From contig CBINGZ010000006.1 in assembly GCA_966250335.1 (NCBI GenBank), forward strand, positions 62,001-126,000: a DNA stretch of 64,000 bases, read 5' to 3'. Source of the stretch: OLB7 sp966250335 (lineage in GTDB: Bacteria > Bacteroidota > Ignavibacteria > OLB7). Positions 11,001 through 20,200 of this stretch are shown here, piece after piece. The notes beneath the pieces are model-generated. The model saw only the letters and a program-made list of their open reading frames with translations, did no database searches and was not told the origin of the DNA. Positions within the stretch are counted from its first letter, which is position 1; each line of letters starts with the position of its first letter. Made by a program: the position numbers and the translations under genes.

Positions 11001-13068
11001 TCCATCGATCGGCCTCGGTCTGGATATCTTTCGTCTTGCGAGCTACCGACTCATCGGCGTCGGCGGCCGAGGCGCGGGCCGATTTCAGTTCGTCGAGTTT
11101 GGCGCGCTCGGCCGGCGTCGGTGTGCCGCGCAGGATCAGGTCGAGGGAGTCGAGCGACTTCAGCGCCGCATCGGCGCGCTTCAGGCTATCCCGGCGGGAC
11201 TTCACAGCCTTCGATCTGAGCGTCACAAGAACCTTCAGCGAATCGCCCGCGCTCTTCAGACTGTCCCGCAGTTCTCCGAGCCGTCCGGTAATGGAGTCGA
11301 GCCCGGCCTTCGCCTCGTCGGTCCGGGGGAGCGCATCCTTCCGCTGTTTCTCCAGCCGGTCGCGGGTCGCGGCGGTATCGCTCTTCAGCGAGTCGAGCGA
11401 TGCCGTTATCTCCTGCAGCCGTGCGGCGATCTCCGCGATCGACTCCTCGGCATCCGCCATCCCCGCCAGATCGAACGGGACGTTCAGCGAACCCTTGCCG
11501 TCGAGCGACCAGGAGTAGGAGCGGACGTCGTCGGGGATCGGCTTCCAGTATTCGCCGGTCGATCCGTCGCAATCCAGGCATTTGAAGATCGCATAGTCGA
11601 TATCGATCGCGTCGGCGCGGATCGGGACCGCGCGCGGGTACTGGAAGAGATCGGGCTGATCGAGTATCATACCGAGAGATATTGCCATCGCCCGATCGCG
11701 GCTGTACGGAAGCTTGATGCAGGCCTCGCCGGTCGGGATCGAATCGACCGGAGTAAGAGGGGGTTCATCGACGACCATCGTCGGCGGTTGCGCGTCGACG
11801 GTGTCGACGTCGTCATCGGTGATCGAGCCGCCGCCGCCGTCGACGATCTCCTCGAACGACCCGGAGCAGGTGGAGGGCTCCGCATTGCCGCAGCGAACGG
11901 TGGTCTCCAGATCGATGCTCAACCTGACCGGTCCGGCGGCCCCCGGCGGAAGCGGCGCCATGACGGTCTCACCGGTAAGAGCCACGGTTCCCGTCCGACC
12001 GTCGGCCGTTGCGTAGCGGATCATCCATCGCACTTCGATCTGTGGAGGACATCCGGGAGGACATTCGGCAACCTGCTGAATCTTCAGGGCGACACCCGCC
12101 CCTCCGGTCGAGTTCACGGCGTCCGGGGCCGAAGGGGTCGTCTCCACCCGTTCGGCGGTCACTCCCTGAATCGAACATGCGCCCGGTCTGCATGAGACCT
12201 CCGTTCCGTGATCGGTGGTCGTCGTCGAGAAGGTGAAGGGGGAGGCGTAGCCGTCGGGATCGGCCAGGGGACGCCCCTCTCCATCGAGCGTCTGCACGCT
12301 CCAGACGAAGGTCATCCCCGGCTCCGGTCCCGGGATCTCCGGCGGCCAGAAGAGCCCCGGCACGCCGAACGACTCCGCCTCCAGGATCGGACTGTTGGCG
12401 CGGAACGCCGTCATCGGAGCCTGCCCCGGCAGCACCTCGAAGACGCGCAGAACATATCGCGGCGGGACGGGAGGCTCCGGCACGACCGGCGTCCAGGCGA
12501 AGTTGATCGGCTGCTCCGGTTGGAGCGCAACGTTGTCGGGCGGCAACTGGAGCTGCGGCAACTGGTAGCCGGTGGCGGTGAAGAAGGCGCAGGCATCCTG
12601 GGAGATCGGCTCCCCGCTGTTCGGCTGGACGAGTCGCGTGCAGATCTGATAGAATCCGGCGGGGATTCTTCCCGATCGCACGATCGTCTGCTCCCCCTCA
12701 CCATAAAGGGTCATCGCCTGGAGCCGGATGATATCCTCGGCGTTGTAGAGGGCCGTCCCCGGTCCCTCCAGCGTCAGCACCGGCATCTGCTGGAGCTTGG
12801 TCTCGGCCTTCAGCTCCCCCTCCCGATAGATCTTCGTGTCGATCCTGAAGGTGATCGGGCTGAGGGTCGTGTTGGTCACCCGGAAGAAGACCGTCTCGCT
12901 CCGCTGCTCCCAGTCGGAGAGATAGGGGGAGGGATTCGGCGACATCATCAACTGCACCTGGACGCCGCTCGTCTGCGCCGACACGGAGGCCGGAGCCAGC
13001 GATTCGATCATCGCAAGGAGCAGTATCGTCGCGAGCCCCGCGCGGCGGGGCGTCATCCAGCGTCTCAT
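5092..13068 (-). CDS. Giant TANFOR / coiled-coil surface protein (2658 aa)
   Basis: This is the largest gene of the window. After a signal peptide ending near ASVSAQ, residues of about 30-285 resemble the TANFOR domain of Bacteroidota: VQVQLMMSPNPSPYLSDW, then FRVTNTT and a segment resembling a fibronectin strand (PINFAWTPV). A spacer with acidic Thr/Asp runs lies at 290-450. Residues of about 535-1456 form a very long helical region rich in Glu, Lys, Ala and Leu with heptad character, interrupted by a more globular stretch near 740-860. A mixed beta region at about 1490-1950 includes an Ig-like segment (VEFTVTLVEGEATEYGF). The last 700 residues repeat beta-strand units with alternating hydrophobic residues and end in VGYTTAI. 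No enzyme motif was found. It sits between an outer-membrane protein and a fibronectin protein and is probably exported. TANFOR assignment is by recognition, the rest is described from composition. Confidence 0.8.
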   Translation of the reverse strand: MRRWMTPRRAGLATILLLAMIESLAPASVSAQTSGVQVQLMMSPNPSPYLSDWEQRSETVFFRVTNTTLSPITFRIDTKIYREGELKAETKLQQMPVLTLEGPGTALYNAEDIIRLQAMTLYGEGEQTIVRSGRIPAGFYQICTRLVQPNSGEPISQDACAFFTATGYQLPQLQLPPDNVALQPEQPINFAWTPVVPEPPVPPRYVLRVFEVLPGQAPMTAFRANSPILEAESFGVPGLFWPPEIPGPEPGMTFVWSVQTLDGEGRPLADPDGYASPFTFSTTTTDHGTEVSCRPGACSIQGVTAERVETTPSAPDAVNSTGGAGVALKIQQVAECPPGCPPQIEVRWMIRYATADGRTGTVALTGETVMAPLPPGAAGPVRLSIDLETTVRCGNAEPSTCSGSFEEIVDGGGGSITDDDVDTVDAQPPTMVVDEPPLTPVDSIPTGEACIKLPYSRDRAMAISLGMILDQPDLFQYPRAVPIRADAIDIDYAIFKCLDCDGSTGEYWKPIPDDVRSYSWSLDGKGSLNVPFDLAGMADAEESIAEIAARLQEITASLDSLKSDTAATRDRLEKQRKDALPRTDEAKAGLDSITGRLGELRDSLKSAGDSLKVLVTLRSKAVKSRRDSLKRADAALKSLDSLDLILRGTPTPAERAKLDELKSARASAADADESVARKTKDIQTEADRWKTAIDKAAAELDAATLDYEDLKRGGESEAKKVSAAQTALYGSHVGRSYFEARRAWDMAAVSFINLYLPHHQAGLSAEMTTIDKGGEDGLSTAVPLERAAALTLFRTRMAAVKKTMTCTGVADPPRKSACEAELPSLLAAAAAYDRALDAALASSYKLSPALLVDMATARGLLSAKEGAIGAAARTVERKSDAYEAALRDYGSSIGRLETERTALLKSAAERYEKVGTLEKEYQEMVKIRETDLEQKRESYLAEQHRYESLFNAMNLAADLLRDTIARIDVDTLLLGNVKERLERERSELEEEKSGIGDLLDRLKKIIDMKPADLMEDAVAAMKRLETERKELEEKLKELTEKRGRMAEGNKKAEGALVYYIPPPLEEIISDTSRFERLKDSVMIAERGVVAAREFRAGLQGRLVRELDRVARELTTSRKAAYRLERLREEAKTLERELASLKNEKTLEYNDVRNRLLDILDRNREHQAKAEEYLKRAAADSAALAARIDEIRKRVEALEEELKKFDVDLLDLRAQLDYEEGARQKAKNTLTSRLADLQKGRRELQELEDDLARAQNGYTRAVARSNIRSESGAASDVAAKKSAVAAKKSAIAGLESGAASAAESFDAAGSRVTAAEKSLAERSKDLLRKQGEFRAEQDELIRANQEMEELLTGLNYWRMVLEKAGDEIEKCNAARDMFREKIEDDVNADEGVVGKDAERKEVEKRIAEAEAVMKKAEAEIAAALKRRDEHIGAAKDTVTAAERSVNDARDALRAFLLHEFNHIRLIPSLTVTADDAVLDGFRSDDDRKELTLPLTYGGSRIPSLASIYPTGSVKPIEKKGLCNPEIPVMPTPDIVPTDPSLEMTEPRTIALIYGKGEPLWPEWPVIPGDAPILTDDVVRLIASGGDADVITHICVSGNPICPPPLPTPYSIADLVTYTWSGEGAYVNGAGYRNVLWKTIDVPDPDCTRKGEVKTKYFAGGIATDTPVERLFKPEVAPGVLIETPDSLVGSPGRTDTLRARVVKGDHKGRPGEKVEFTVTLVEGEATEYGFDGSAATVTKTTDADGYAKAEFNYGRGFARFRIEAKWKRGKDCKVKEIAAISPLHLKSLRFTSGAPTVAWDAAKEVWGGATAATVLEGMPEGTDSAYEAELFAVAGFHDYHGDSVNGEEVFFEPKRGFAVEPASVETALFGIGRTVILDPPEKGELTLTSRCDTKYEKVCRPPSVDGAYNSTKVEKFRIGSPGDPFVIIPEEPIVPGEAGSGTGRIEVDAPGRFIRELKGITVTISDVELEEVSGDEIPTALKGSVTWAPEGTPFTIDLFGFAISLESLTIRAGSGAGIGGSVGHAKLERPVAFTAEMNTRGEFYGEVASLPQISIAKFTLKEGTSFALDMHPGVSDKGLADDFQGIVIREAALELPPVFNGREGAPSALKVSDFRIGKGEGVAGSVALDGAFFSIGYAGYQFQADRISLTFADSRLSGGEFTGNISLPAPMEGKIRVTVGRAEDLWTAKVSADEPVALPRLQTVFSLLDGTGITWDEAESVGTLSIDARISSTRFGEIGIEDFILTSKGEIRGAFDLNRSITFNNRMTIELKRLEFIAMGGEYGLTMKGGFSLPAIAVDKLQGTISIAPGPEITVTLDEVKIEFESSPVKFVGELAYSGNQFRGSFDIGIGKVLEKGIRGTFIAGTQAIDEKKNFTYWYVEMSVGTAVALGSTGLSLLELGGGVGWNYDPPVGERQGAPRNSGALSFKAIVGIGNFPSGELFAGRMTMILTDSYFTLNGKAWLLKQEENMFGEGELTLHWSDDPRLEGFVRMFIGLPDAEGGAFYFNGRINFLYGGGKSSVRSEKIEGSVLKQVKAEAVLDVTSEHVKMEGTMWYDLNRSFPLGIVSAVVDLHVSVDGRLEYLNATRSCDARLAFVGTWDLNLETTAGMFDIVSGAVELAARATADPSIVMLTGTLRVTASVLWFDVDESIEVGYTTAI

Positions 13069-13119
13069 GGCCGTTCATCTCCTCCGGTCCTGCCGGGATC
13101 TGTTGTCAGGTAGGTCCCA

Positions 13120-14865
13120 TTAATAGTTCATGGTGAATGCGGTGCGAAGGAACCGCTCGGCCAGCGAAGTATCGCCTCGCGAGCTTCCATAATCGTAGAG
13201 CGAGAACGACCCGCCCAGCGTCCAGGTAAGCGTTTCGGTGAGCCGCCAGGCGGCGTCCGCCCGGATCGTCACGTTGTTGTCCGGCGTAACGCCGGCGAAG
13301 CCGTTGCGCGCATAGCCGAGACGGAGCGTGGGGGTCAGCCGCCCCTCCATCAGCCTGTATCCACCCCCCAGAGCCACCGAGAGGATACTCAGATCTCCCC
13401 GTGTGAAGGTGGTGGCGATGCTGCTCAGAGTCAGCGTAAGGTTCAGCGGAACCCTCTGCAGAACGACTCCCCATGTTCCGAACGCCGAGCGCGTCCGGGC
13501 GTCGTTCCGGAGGAACCCCACGGCGTTGTCGGCCGTGTGGTCGTTCATCGAGAAGGTAGCCGAGAGGGTGTGGAGAAGGATCTCTCCGGGAATCGTCAGG
13601 GATGGGGTGATGTAGAGCGAACGGTTGGCCGATCGGATCGAGGGGATGTCGCCGATCCCGTCGTATCGCAATCCGAAGTCCGAGTAGCCGGTCGACAGAT
13701 TGAGCAGATCGGTGATCCTGGCGAAGAGGTTGACCGTCCCCTGAACCTGTCTGGCGGTCGAGAGCCTGGTGCCGGAAAGATTGTTGGTCCTGTAGCCGAG
13801 CGAGCCGTTCAGGATCAGACGATCCTGCAGGAAGCGGGCGCGCGGCGAGAAGGTCGCCTCCGCCAGATCGGTCGGCATGTAGGGATAGCCGGGGGAGACG
13901 AAGCCGTCGCCGACGTAGCGGAGATCGAGATCGAACCCCCACGTTCCCGGCGAGAAGGAGAGGGTTGCCGTGGTCGCCGCATCGAGCCGGGTCGACTCGC
14001 GGATCGTCATCAGCGGGGCCGCGATATCGAGGTCGTTCCCCTGGTAGACCCTCGACCGCTGATCGCGGGTGAAGAGGGATGCCGCCCCCTCGATGTTCAG
14101 CGAAAGCTCCGGCGTAATGCCGACGAAGGCGGCGATGGAGGCGAGCGATCCCTCCTGCGGCGGCTCGAAGCCGAGCGGAGCGCCCCGAATGGAGGTCGTG
14201 TCGTCGGCCGTGCGGATGAAGATCAGATCGATGCTCCGCTTCTCCCGTTCACCGAACCCGAGCCGGGCGGCGAACATCGTCCTGCGATAAGCCCCCTGCA
14301 CGCTCGCCGTCGAGTCGGGCTCCACGGCCCGCTGCGTCACGCCGGCGAAACCGGAGATTCTGAAGTTGCCGGGGGAGAGATCGAGCCCGGCGCCGAAGGC
14401 CGGCAGGTAGCCGACCGAAAGCTTCGAATAGTGCGGTGTATGCGTCCCGAGATGCGCCTGCGCCCAGCCGTATTTCGGCGAGAGGCTGACGTGATTGGCC
14501 GGGTCGAGCAGATATTGCGTCAGGCTGGGGTCGGGAGCGAACGGGGTGGTGACGACTGTCTGCCGTGAGGAGAGGACGATCGTGGCGGGAAGCGAGAACT
14601 CGCCGTAGGAGAGAACCGGCGTCAGAACCAGCCGGAGCAGCGACCCGTCGTTCCGGCCGCGCGCCGAACCCGGCGCCGTTCCGGACGAGCCGTGGAAATC
14701 ACCGGATACCTGCGCCGAGCCGCTCAGCTTCAGCGACGCGGAATCCCTCTCCTGTGCCGACGCGGCCGCCGTCCCAAGGGAGAGCAGCACGCAGAGAATT
14801 CCCCCGATGCCGAGAACACCGATCATGCCCCCTAACCTCCTCCCGGGCGATCGCAACGCGATCAC
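13120..14865 (-). CDS. Predicted outer-membrane beta-barrel protein of the TANFOR unit
   Basis: The 581-residue protein begins with basic residues and a hydrophobic stretch ending in AAASAQ, a cleavable signal peptide. The remainder alternates hydrophobic and polar residues in short strands separated by Gly/Asp/Asn turns (for example LTPTLRLGYARNGF and LTWTLGGSFSLYDYG) and ends in FTMNY, with a terminal aromatic residue as in many outer-membrane barrels. No TonB box, plug or OmpA domain is visible. It is the first gene of the minus-strand unit, 51 nt ahead of the TANFOR giant. It may therefore anchor or export the downstream proteins, which is inference from position only. Upstream lies a 154-nt gap with an AT-rich CTATTTTAGG stretch that could hold the promoter. 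Confidence 0.75.
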   Translation of the reverse strand: MIALRSPGRRLGGMIGVLGIGGILCVLLSLGTAAASAQERDSASLKLSGSAQVSGDFHGSSGTAPGSARGRNDGSLLRLVLTPVLSYGEFSLPATIVLSSRQTVVTTPFAPDPSLTQYLLDPANHVSLSPKYGWAQAHLGTHTPHYSKLSVGYLPAFGAGLDLSPGNFRISGFAGVTQRAVEPDSTASVQGAYRRTMFAARLGFGEREKRSIDLIFIRTADDTTSIRGAPLGFEPPQEGSLASIAAFVGITPELSLNIEGAASLFTRDQRSRVYQGNDLDIAAPLMTIRESTRLDAATTATLSFSPGTWGFDLDLRYVGDGFVSPGYPYMPTDLAEATFSPRARFLQDRLILNGSLGYRTNNLSGTRLSTARQVQGTVNLFARITDLLNLSTGYSDFGLRYDGIGDIPSIRSANRSLYITPSLTIPGEILLHTLSATFSMNDHTADNAVGFLRNDARTRSAFGTWGVVLQRVPLNLTLTLSSIATTFTRGDLSILSVALGGGYRLMEGRLTPTLRLGYARNGFAGVTPDNNVTIRADAAWRLTETLTWTLGGSFSLYDYGSSRGDTSLAERFLRTAFTMNY

Positions 14866-15019
14866 CGTGAGTCTCTGTGAAATCCCACCGATCCGCTCCC
14901 CTCTGTTTCGGGGCCGCGAGGCCGGCGTTCACATCATGATCTCCTCGACGCCTAAAATAGGTCGAAAGGAGGAGCGGGCCAACAGGAGAACTCCGGGGCA
15001 TCGCAGGAATATCGCACTC

Positions 15020-16591
15020 TCAATCCGTATACTCCCCCCACACCCCCCGCAACGTATCCGAAATCTCCCCCACCGTCGCGTACGCCTCGACCGCCGCAAG
15101 GATCAGCGGCATCAGGTTGTCGCTCCCGGCGGCGGCGGCCCGGAGGGCGTTCAGGCAGGACTCCACCCCGGCGGCGTCCCTGGAGTCGCGAACGGCGCGC
15201 AGACGCTCGATCTGCTTGATCCGGAGAGCGTCGTCGACATGAAGGACATCGGAGAAGGGGGGCTCCTCGATCCTGAAGGCGTTCACTCCCACCACGATAT
15301 CTTCTCCCTTCTCGATACGGAGCTGCGCCTCGTACGCCGCCTGCGCTATTTCGTTCTGGATGAAATCGGCCTCGATCGCCTTGACCGAGCCCCCCATCGC
15401 GTCGATCCGTTCGATATACTCCGTGGCGCGGCGCTCGATCTCGTCGGTGAGATATTCCACCAGATAGCTTCCTGCAAGCGGGTCGACGGAATCGGCGACC
15501 CCCGACTCGTGCGCGATCACCTGCTGCGTCCTGAGCGCCAGCCGGGCGGCGTTCTCCGTCGGGAGCCCGAGCGCCTCGTCGAACCCGTTCGTATGGAGCG
15601 ACTGCGTCCCCCCCAGCACCGCCGCCGTCGCCTGGAGCGCCACGCGGACGATATTTCCCTCCACCTGCTGCGCCGTCAGGGTCGATCCGGCGGTCTGCGA
15701 ATGGAACCGGAGCATCATGCTCCGCTCATCCCTGGCGCCGAACCGCTCCTTCATGATCCGCGCCCACATCCTGCGGGCGGCGCGCAGCTTGGCGACCTCC
15801 TCGAAGAAATTGTTGTGGATGTTGAAGAAGAAACTCAATCGCGATGCGAAAAGATCGACGTCGAGCCCGGCCCGGATCGCCGCCGACGTGTAGGCGATCG
15901 CGTTGGCGAGGGTGAACGCCACCTCCTGCACAGCCGTGGAGCCCGCCTCGCGGATATGATAACCGCTGATCGAGATCGTGTTCCAGCTCGGCAGATCGGC
16001 GGCGCACCAGGCGAACATATCGGTGATCAGCCGCATCGAGGGCCCCGGCGGATAGATATACGTTCCGCGGGCCGCGTACTCCTTCAGAATATCGTTCTGA
16101 ACCGTACCGCTCAGCTTCGAGAGGTCGGCCCCCTGCTTCTTTGCCAGCGCCACGTAGAGCGCCAGAAGGATCGACGCCGTGGCGTTGATCGTCATCGAGG
16201 TCGAGACCTTCTCCAGCTCGATCCCATCGAACAACGTCTCCATATCGGCAAGCGAGTCGATGGCGACACCGACCTTTCCCACCTCACCCTCCGCCAGCGA
16301 GTGATCCGAATCGTACCCGATCTGCGTCGGCAGATCGAACGCGACGGAGAGACCGGTCACCCCCTGCGAGAGGAGATATCGATAACGCCGGTTCGACTCC
16401 TCGGCCGTCCCGAACCCGGCGTACATTCTCATCGTCCAGAAGCGGGAACGATACATGGTGGGATAGACCCCTCTCGTGAAGGGATATTCTCCCGGAGCCT
16501 CCTTCGGCCCGCATTCCCCGGGGGGGAGAATGTAGGGAGGGATCTCGATCTCGGAATCTGTTCTGAAACTGGGCTTGCGTTCCTTTGCCAT
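15020..16591 (-). CDS. Methylmalonyl-CoA mutase-type large (catalytic) subunit
   Basis: The 523-residue protein is the substrate-binding TIM-barrel part of an adenosylcobalamin-dependent acyl-CoA mutase. Family hallmarks follow in order: PTMYRSRFWTMRMYAGF, GLSVAFDLPTQIGYDSD, GTVQNDILKEYAARGTYIYP, PSMRLITD, SISGYHIREAGSTAVQEV and GGTQSLHTNGFDEALGLP. The cobalamin-binding domain (DxHxxG) is absent, so a separate small subunit must be encoded elsewhere, as in archaeal-type mutases. The Arg in PSMR, which contacts the substrate carboxylate in methylmalonyl-CoA mutase, is kept. This favours methylmalonyl-CoA over 2-hydroxyisobutyryl-CoA. The start is the ATG at 16591 (MAKERKPSF), since sequence upstream in the frame has no family likeness. 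Such enzymes link succinyl-CoA to propionate metabolism. Confidence 0.92.
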   Translation of the reverse strand: MAKERKPSFRTDSEIEIPPYILPPGECGPKEAPGEYPFTRGVYPTMYRSRFWTMRMYAGFGTAEESNRRYRYLLSQGVTGLSVAFDLPTQIGYDSDHSLAEGEVGKVGVAIDSLADMETLFDGIELEKVSTSMTINATASILLALYVALAKKQGADLSKLSGTVQNDILKEYAARGTYIYPPGPSMRLITDMFAWCAADLPSWNTISISGYHIREAGSTAVQEVAFTLANAIAYTSAAIRAGLDVDLFASRLSFFFNIHNNFFEEVAKLRAARRMWARIMKERFGARDERSMMLRFHSQTAGSTLTAQQVEGNIVRVALQATAAVLGGTQSLHTNGFDEALGLPTENAARLALRTQQVIAHESGVADSVDPLAGSYLVEYLTDEIERRATEYIERIDAMGGSVKAIEADFIQNEIAQAAYEAQLRIEKGEDIVVGVNAFRIEEPPFSDVLHVDDALRIKQIERLRAVRDSRDAAGVESCLNALRAAAAGSDNLMPLILAAVEAYATVGEISDTLRGVWGEYTD

Positions 16592-16745
16592 GAGCCGGTA
16601 TTGAGGTCGGCCGGGAGATTTCCCGGAGGTTCCTGTGAGGATGGGGGACTGTTGCATCGGAAAATACGGAATGAACGCCACGGGGGCACCGCACGTTTCA
16701 GCTCGAAACGCCCTTGCAGGGGAACGCCCTCCGACGGGGAAATCG

Positions 16746-16753
16746 TATTTTCG
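16746..16753 (+). promoter_or_regulatory. Possible -7 element close to the arfB start
   Basis: TATTTTCG fits TANNTTYG and ends 3 nt before the arfB ATG, which would give a leaderless or almost leaderless message. No TTGN box lies 19 nt upstream, so support is weak. Confidence 0.25.
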
Positions 16754-16756
16754 GCC

Positions 16757-17203
16757 ATGATCGATGAGATACGACTCAGAACGGGGGAGAGAATCCCTCT
16801 CTCCGCTCTCGAGTTCGCCACCAGCCGCAGCGGCGGCCCCGGCGGACAGAACGTGAACAAGGTCGAGACCAGGGTGGAAGCCCGGCTTCAGATCCTGGGC
16901 TCGCAATGGATACGCCCGGAGACGCAGGAACGCCTCCTGCTGAAGCTCGGCTCGAAGGCGAGTGCCGACGGAGTCGTGCGTCTGGTGAGCAACACCGAAC
17001 GGACGCAGCTCGGCAACAAGGAGGCGGTGGTGGAGAGGATGGTCCGGCTGCTGAACCTTGCGCTGACGCCGGAGATACCTCGAGTTGCAACCAAGCCGAG
17101 CCTCGGCTCCAAGATCCGCCGTATCGAGGGGAAGAAACGGACCTCCGAGAAGAAAGCCTCCCGTCGCTGGAAGAACGGCGGAAGATCGGACGACGCCAGT
17201 TAG
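16757..17203 (+). CDS. arfB: Ribosome-rescue peptidyl-tRNA hydrolase ArfB
   Basis: The 148-residue protein carries the release-factor catalytic motif GGQ at residues 29-31 within SRSGGPGGQNVNKVETRVE, preceded by an N-terminal strand region, and ends in a very basic tail (KIRRIEGKKRTSEKKASRRW). This is the ArfB (YaeJ/ICT1) layout. The GGQ loop hydrolyses peptidyl-tRNA and the tail is inserted into the empty mRNA channel of stalled ribosomes. Length and GGQ position match the family. The ATG at 16757 is chosen because the preceding open frame has no family likeness. The gene is divergent from the acyl-CoA mutase gene across a 165-nt region. Confidence 0.93.
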   Translation: MIDEIRLRTGERIPLSALEFATSRSGGPGGQNVNKVETRVEARLQILGSQWIRPETQERLLLKLGSKASADGVVRLVSNTERTQLGNKEAVVERMVRLLNLALTPEIPRVATKPSLGSKIRRIEGKKRTSEKKASRRWKNGGRSDDAS

Positions 17204-17297
17204 GTTCGCCCCCCCGCTACAATCTTATAGATGGATGCCCCGTCGTCCACTTGCATTTCCGGCAACGCCGTCCTCGGCACAGACCCACGCAGAGCCA

Positions 17298-20200
17298 ATG
17301 AACCTCTCATCTCGTCTTACCCTCGCGGCGATCGTCGCGGCCTTCACGCTGATCTCCCCCCTCGTCGCGCGCGACGGCAGCCGGTCACGGGCGCCCGAGC
17401 GGTCGCGGGCCACCCCCCGGCCGAACACCGTCATTCTGAAGCTCAAACCCGCCTACCTCAACAGGCGCGGGAGCACGAACTTCGGCATACCTCCGCTCGA
17501 CGCGGCTCTTCAGGAGCTGGGAGCGGCGGCGAGAACGCCCCTCTTCCCTCTGGCTCCGTTCCGTGCCGAGACGATGATGAAGTCGAGCGCCGGGTCGGGC
17601 GATCCGAATTTCGACAGGGTCTACGTGATCCGCTATACGGCGTCGGTCGACCCGATCGAGGCGGCGACGCGTCTGGCGGCGACAGGGATAGTGGAGTACG
17701 CCGAGCCGTACTGGACCTTCCCCCTCGACTACGCAACCAGCGATCCGCAGCGCGCCCAGCAGTACGCTCTGTCGATCATCAAGGCGGCCGAGGCATGGGA
17801 TGTGACGAAGGGAGACTCCTCGGTGGTGATCGCCATCATCGACTCCGGCGTGGAGTGGAATCATGCGGATCTCGCCGGCAACATCTGGGTCAACCCCGGT
17901 GAGTTCGGCATCGACGGCGAAGGGAAGGACCGCCGCACCAACGGCATCGACGACGACGGCAACCTGAAGGTGGACGACTACCACGGATGGGATTTCATCG
18001 GCGGCCCCGCCATCGAGAGCCTGCAGCAGGGGGTCTACAGCCCCGACAACAACGCGACCCCGGTCCCGGCCAACGTGCAGGGCTACCAGGGCTATCACGG
18101 CACCTGGACCTCCGGCTGCGCCTCGGCCGCCACCGACAACGGCACCGGCATCGCCGCCGTCGGCTTCAATTCCCGCATCCTTCCGGTGAAGTGCTCGGAC
18201 GACTCGTACGCCACCGGACAGGTGATCGCCGGCTATGACGGCATCATCTACGCGGCCGATGTCGGCGCCAAGATCATCAACTGCAGCTTCGGCGGCGAGA
18301 TCGATCCCGGCGTCGTCCAGGCGCTCCAGCAGGTCGCGGACTATGCCTATTCCAAGGGAGCCCTGGTGATCGGGGCCGCGGGGAACTTCGGGATCAACAA
18401 CGACGAGACCCCGCATTTCCCGGCCGGCCTGAAGCATGTCTTCTCCGTGGGGGCCTCCACGTCGCTCGACTCGGCGGCGAACTTCACCCATTACGGCACC
18501 TCGGTCGACATCTACGCGCCGGGGGTCAACATTCTGACGACCCATCTGGGTGATGGGTACGTCGGCAACGGCGTGAGCGGGACGTCGTTCTCGGCGCCGA
18601 TCACCGCCGGTATCGCCGCGCTGGTCCGGGCGATGCATCCCGACTGGACGCCCGATCAGATCGCGATGCAGATCCGCGCCACGGGGGAACGGCTGAAGGT
18701 TCCCACGCCGGCCTACGGACCCTACTTCTTCAAGCGGGCGAACGCATTCCAGGCGGTGAGCATGAACCGCGATCTCGCCAGCGGCGCCCTCTCCAACCGC
18801 CCCGGCCTCGAGCTGGTATCCTACACCGTCAACGGCAAGAGCGTCGATACGATCAATGTCATCGACGAGGTGATGAAGGTCCGACTGACGCTGAGGAACC
18901 TTCTGGCGCCGACGCGGAACCTGAAGATCACCTCGATGCAGGGGGGAGCCCTCACCACCGGCGGAGCGGTCAGCGTGCCGACGATCGGCACCTTGCAGAC
19001 GGTCACGACCGATGAGCTCGACGTGCAGTTCGATCTGAGCTCCGGCGCGCTCTACTCCGAGGGAAGCATCACGCTGATCCTTCAGTTGACCGACGGAGGC
19101 TACGAGGAGTTCGCGAAGGTGGAGATTCCGATCCGCCTGCCGGGCTGGCACAAGCAGCTCGACGCAACGCAGATCTCGCAGACGACCTACCAGGCAAGCA
19201 GCCTGGACGCGGTCACCAACAAGATCGCATGGGCCTCCACCAACAACGCCAACGTGCCGTACTACACGCGCACCACCAGCGGGAAGACCTGGGTCAGCTT
19301 CGGCCGGATCACAACCGGGCAGGACCCGGTCTACTGCATCACGGGATGGAACGAAAAGATCGCATGGGCGGGAACCGGACCGCAGTCGGGGAGCGCATCG
19401 ATCTACAAGACGACCAACGGCGGAACGGCCTGGACCCCGGTGAGCGTCTCCTCCATCACCCCCTTCGTCAACGGCATCCACTTCTTCAGCGAGACCGAGG
19501 GGATCGCTCTCGGCGACCCGCGGAACAGCTCGTGGGGAATCGCCGTGACCTCGGACGGCGGCGGGAGCTGGGGAGCGCTCGATCAGAAACTGACCGTGGC
19601 GAACGCCTCGGAGGTCGGCTGGAACAATGCGGCCACCGCCTTCGGGGATAACGTCTGGTTCGGCACCAACAACAGCCGGATCTACAGGTCGACCGACCGG
19701 GGCCGGAGCTGGAGCTTCGGCGCCACCCCGAGCCAGAACTCGTTCGGCATCGCCTTCGCCGACGAGAACCGCGGCATTGCGACCTTCAGCGTCAACGGCA
19801 ACGGCGGGGGAACGCAGACCGGCGGCTATATGATCGCCGCCACCTCGGACGGCGGCGCCACCTGGCGGGAGATCCCGACCCCCTTCCCCGGAACGCAGCC
19901 GCAGTCGGTGACCTTCGTGCCGGGAACGACCCGCGCCTTCATCGGGACGCAGAACGGCGTCTATGAAACCTCCGATTTCGGCGCGAACTGGAAGCAGATG
20001 GCCGCACCGGTGATCAATTACTCCGGACTGATCCTCTCCGCCCAGATCGACCAGGCGGAGACCGTGGGGGCGTTCGGCGTCAACGCGATCTCGCAGTTCA
20101 TGAACCTGATAGAGATCCCGGAGGTCTCCACCGGAACCGATCGTGAGAACGCTCCGGGAGGAGCCTTCATGAGCCTGGAGGAGAGCATCCCGAACCCGGC

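Noticed and set aside
14807..16756. Long upstream extension of the arfB frame
   Set aside because: It is antisense to the acyl-CoA mutase gene and has no likeness to the hydrolase; the family start fits 16757.
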